A stretch of 64,000 nt of DNA from Puffinus mauretanicus (Eukaryota; Chordata; Aves; Procellariiformes; Procellariidae): contig JAJKFH010000227.1 in NCBI GenBank assembly GCA_023333565.1, positions 2,294,001-2,358,000 on the forward strand, in the 5' to 3' direction. How positions within the stretch are numbered: the first letter of the stretch is position 1; the number at the start of each line of letters is the position of its first letter. The notes under the pieces were generated by a model. The model made no database searches. It was not told where the DNA came from and worked only from the letters and a program-made list of their open reading frames with translations. Below are positions 61,054-64,000 of this stretch, one piece after another. Made by a program: the position numbers and the translations under genes.

Positions 61054-61251
61054 TCCAAAACAGAGGGAAAAAACATCTTCCACAGTTCTTAATTTTCATA
61101 GAATGCATCTAAATTAGAAATTCTAGATTTAAAAATACTAAAATTCTTTATTCAAGTCCCTCAGTCAAGAGTGAATACAATGTAGTTCTTTTCCTGTCCC
61201 TAATTTTTAAGCAGTAGAGGGCAGTAGTATTAAGATGATTGTCAGTTACTT

Positions 61252-61261
61252 TCTCGCGAAA
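61252..61261. promoter_or_regulatory. TCTCGCGAAA, one mismatch from the BANP CGCG motif
   Basis: The palindromic motif TCTCGCGAGA is known as the BANP-bound CpG-island promoter element. This site matches 9 of 10 positions, including the whole TCTCGCGA core. It is intronic and not in a CpG island, so methylation would probably block BANP binding. Chance is possible. Confidence 0.3.
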
Positions 61262-64000
61262 GCTTGAAGAAATGAGGAGAAAATTTGAAGTGCAAGAAAT
61301 GTGCTGCTCCGACATCAACCTTGTAAACTGTCGTACCGTGGGGACAGAGACGCATTCACAGCGTGAGTCTTTCTGCATGCATTGCTGACATAGGGTCTGT
61401 GTGTGCACGCGTGTGTGCTTGTGTGCAAACGAGAGAAAGGAGGAAGACCTTAACTTCTGCGCCAGCTGTTATAGTAGATTGAAAAGGCTTTTTCTTGTTT
61501 CAGCACATCTGCTTTGAATAATATGCACGGAGAAACAAACAGGATTGTTAGAAGAAAAACAACAAAATTAAAAAGCCAATATAGTACAGCTGGACCTTAA
61601 AAACTGCTCGTATGGTTTTGGAAAAAAAAAAAAAATTATTATTTCTAACTGATACTTCTTCAGTAATAGGTTGTACTAAAGTCTTGCAGGTCTGCTCTAT
61701 TTTTAGGAGCAAAAATGAAGAGAATAGTTTTGAATCAAAATGTGCTTTATGCAAATTTCACGTAGAAGCACAATGTATTTATGGATAAAGTAAGATTGCT
61801 TAAAATACTTAAGTGTGAGCATTTTAATTACAAGATTTTTCTTTTTTTTTTACTTGAAGATAGTCCTTTGTGCACATACACTTTAATTTGGCATTCCATA
61901 GAAGAGGTGTTCTCTACTTTGACTGTTCCTCAAAGTAGATCATCAAAAACACTCCCCATACTTTTTAGTTCTGAAAACTTAGTTTGCTAGAGAAAGTAGT
62001 ATTTTAGCAAATTAAGTTTGAGAAATTTAATTTTAAAGCAGTAGTGTATTAAAACTTAAAAATGTGTATGGATTTAAAAAAAAAAAAAGCTTGGGGGAAA
62101 AAAACCCCTACTACTTAGGTGATCAGTAACATACAAAATATCTCTAGAAAAATTAATATTATAAGAAAAAACAGTAACATATTTGTGTTCTTAAGTATGG
62201 GTAACTAAAAAGGTAGCTGTAATAAACTATGTTAGGTGTAGTTTAACTGCAGAATTTAAAATGTGGTTGTAGAAGGTTTGCACCTACTTTGAATTGTAAA
62301 GCAGGGTAAGACGCTGTCCAGTAGGATAGCAACTGATCTCCAGTGGTCCTTGTTGTCATCATCCCGTATAAGATTCCTGAAACAAATCTGTGCAAATTTT
62401 TTACTCCAGGTTATTATATTTGATGATAAACAACAGAATTCTTCTACCCCAATACGAGGAGACAGTGCTCGGGGAAAATACAGTCCTTCAATGGCAGTCA
62501 ACAAAACATAACAAAATAGGAAAAAACCACAGAAGGCGAACTGCTACTTCAGAGATATTGATGGGAAAATACATTCCCTGTAGTTACAGAATGCAAAACT
62601 GATTCTGATATTTAATTGAAAATGCCATATGTTTTTTACTACATAACATAATTTACCCACTTTTGGGGAAAATGATCAGTGATTTAGAAGCTCATTGAAA
62701 GTTAGCAGGCCTTGCTCTATAAATGAGTTAACATTTTTGAAAAACAGCTATGTTGCAAATTCAGGGATTCTATATTGTTTTGTTAAGACTTAAGTTCTAA
62801 TGCAGTTAATGTGACGGGACCATTTCTTCCTACGTCTGTGCCACTGAGTTGGGGGATCCTTTTGCCTTTCAGCTGTCTTGGAGAGCCTGAAAGTGAATGC
62901 GCTTTTTCATAACAATGAGAATATGTACTGGTTCTTTGTGTCTAATTGTACTTCTGTCTCTGTTAATTATGTGAAATTTCAGAAATGAGTTATTGGATGA
63001 CTAAATTCACTAATCAGTACAAAAAGCTGTAGCAGATATTGAAAGCCACCATGATTGAAAAGTAGCTTCAACTTCTATTCTTACAGTTTTAAATTTCAAA
63101 ACGTGTAAAATATTTTGTTTTCTTTAAAGAATGGAAAACCTGAATATTTTGCTAGCACATTTTTTAATCTTCTGTTACTTAACAAGCGATTAATAAGGGT
63201 TTTTTTTGTTCTTTTTAGATTTAAGGTAAAGAAAAAAGGCAGGAGTCTCAAAATTTTTTTTTTTTACATTGGTGAGAGTTTCACTGCATTAACCTGACCA
63301 CATCCAGTAATTTTTGTCACTTTTTTTAATTGCTTAAAGATTGTAACTTTTCTTAAACTAAGATTTGTGTAAAAGAGGGTGGGAGGGACGACCCTGGCAA
63401 ATTTTGAGGAATGTACAAAAAAGGATACCTCGTTGCTGCTATTTATACAAGTCTTCTCCTTCACCTTGTTGAGATTTAAGTTGTTTTACTTTCCATTGTG
63501 CTGTCTCCATCTTCTTACATATTTATGGTGCATGCTGCTGGGAAGGCAGTAAAAGAAGCATTTGTGCCAGAGAGTCAGCGGTATCACATCCCTGCAGACA
63601 TTAATGGGTCATAAGTTTCATTTACAAACTGGCTGCATTTATTTTTCTTTCTGCACTATTTTTTGCCGGCAGATACTGCTTTATTTTATGGAGAAAACCG
63701 GCTATGTCCATGTCTGATACATCCCCAAGAACAGTATCCTGAACTGGGTCAAGAGGAAAAACTTTTTTCCAGCAGCGTGGCCCATTCTCAAATGTATTAA
63801 TTGTTACACTTGACTGCCATCAGTACTTCAACATTTTCCACTCTAAGACATGTTTATTACTACATTTTCTATTCCAAGATGTAGCAGGTATACATTGGCA
63901 CTCCCTTCAAGTAGTTTAGTCCTCTTGAAATTTGACGTTATTTCATTCATCATGATGAATAATATTTCCCCATTTTCAGAGTGCCTAACAGGGACTTCTA

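Larger units (their letters stand above)
1..64000 (+). other. BANP: BANP gene body, internal part (5' and 3' ends outside the window)
   Basis: Seven plus-strand exons match consecutive parts of vertebrate BANP/SMAR1 and join in frame across six complete introns of 774, 13259, 17398, 9928, 3901 and 2075 nt. BANP is a nuclear BEN-domain protein. It was first described as a matrix-attachment-region binder that works with p53 and represses cyclin D1, and later as an activator of CpG-island promoters through an unmethylated CGCG-centred motif. All exon boundaries have GT donors and AG acceptors. Start codon, promoter, stop codon and poly(A) signal were not seen, so the transcript extends beyond both edges. 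The identification comes from my recognition of the protein, not from a database search, but the BEN-domain exons are close to unmistakable. Confidence 0.95.
55945..64000 (+). other. BANP: BANP downstream intron, at least 8 kb (continues past the window)
   Basis: No further BANP exon was found. Contents include a short GT repeat (58128-58140), an AAT trinucleotide repeat (61031-61053), a TCTCGCGAAA site (61252-61261), a GTGTGCACGCGTGTG tract near 61401, and several T or A runs (61621-61635, 62079-62090, 63257-63266). ORFs are all under 90 codons and unremarkable. Everything else looks like ordinary AT-rich intron. Confidence 0.75.

Noticed and set aside
62873..62900. Possible next BANP exon after CCTTTCAG
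   Set aside because: An exon here must start at phase 0. The frame reads CTG TCT TGG AGA GCC TGA and stops at once, and it does not resemble the expected LLEATR sequence.
1..64000. CRISPR arrays, tRNA or rRNA genes, phage or defence systems
   Set aside because: No spaced direct-repeat array, cloverleaf or conserved rRNA block was seen, and the sequence is plainly an intron-rich vertebrate gene.

Overview
This window looks like vertebrate, most likely bird (or another sauropsid), nuclear DNA. The evidence is split genes with GT/AG introns, AT-rich intronic sequence poor in CpG, a CR1 LINE 3' end with its characteristic short terminal repeat, and old amniote repeats (MIR, and CR1/L3-like tails). 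No rRNA, tRNA, CRISPR array, bacterial-type operon or viral gene was recognised.

The whole window lies inside one plus-strand gene, BANP (BTG3-associated nuclear protein, also called SMAR1), a BEN-domain DNA-binding protein. Seven internal coding exons can be placed to the base, at 7664-7786, 8561-8736, 21996-22235, 39634-39801, 49730-49860, 53762-53824 and 55900-55944. They total 946 nt, about 315 codons, and splice in one continuous frame with no stop. The 5' exons (start codon, nuclear N-terminus) lie upstream of base 1 and the last exons (C-terminus, 3'UTR, poly(A) site) lie beyond base 64000, so neither end of the gene is visible.

Layout: 1-7663 is the tail of an upstream intron. 7.7-8.7 kb holds two exons for the acidic, Ser-rich region before the BEN domain. 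A 13.3 kb intron follows. The exon at 22.0 kb and the exon at 39.6 kb, split by a 17.4 kb intron, encode the BEN domain and the basic tail after it. The exons at 49.7, 53.8 and 55.9 kb encode a Gln/His/Gly-rich segment with repeated QIHQ-type motifs. The rest is intronic, with old repeats at about 15.1, 19.0, 27.6, 28.0 and 44.2 kb, simple repeats, and two unusually CpG-rich non-coding patches at about 30.0-30.3 and 34.2-34.5 kb.

I did not find an undescribed multi-gene system. The most interesting points are: an apparently shifted splice acceptor at the 63-nt exon, where the 9 intronic bases before the AG read Ile-Pro-Gln in frame; two consecutive small symmetric exons that could be skipped without a frameshift; a near-match to BANP's own CGCG recognition motif inside its gene; and the two CpG-rich patches, which are candidate enhancers. 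Open reading frames elsewhere (up to 156 codons) look like chance ORFs.
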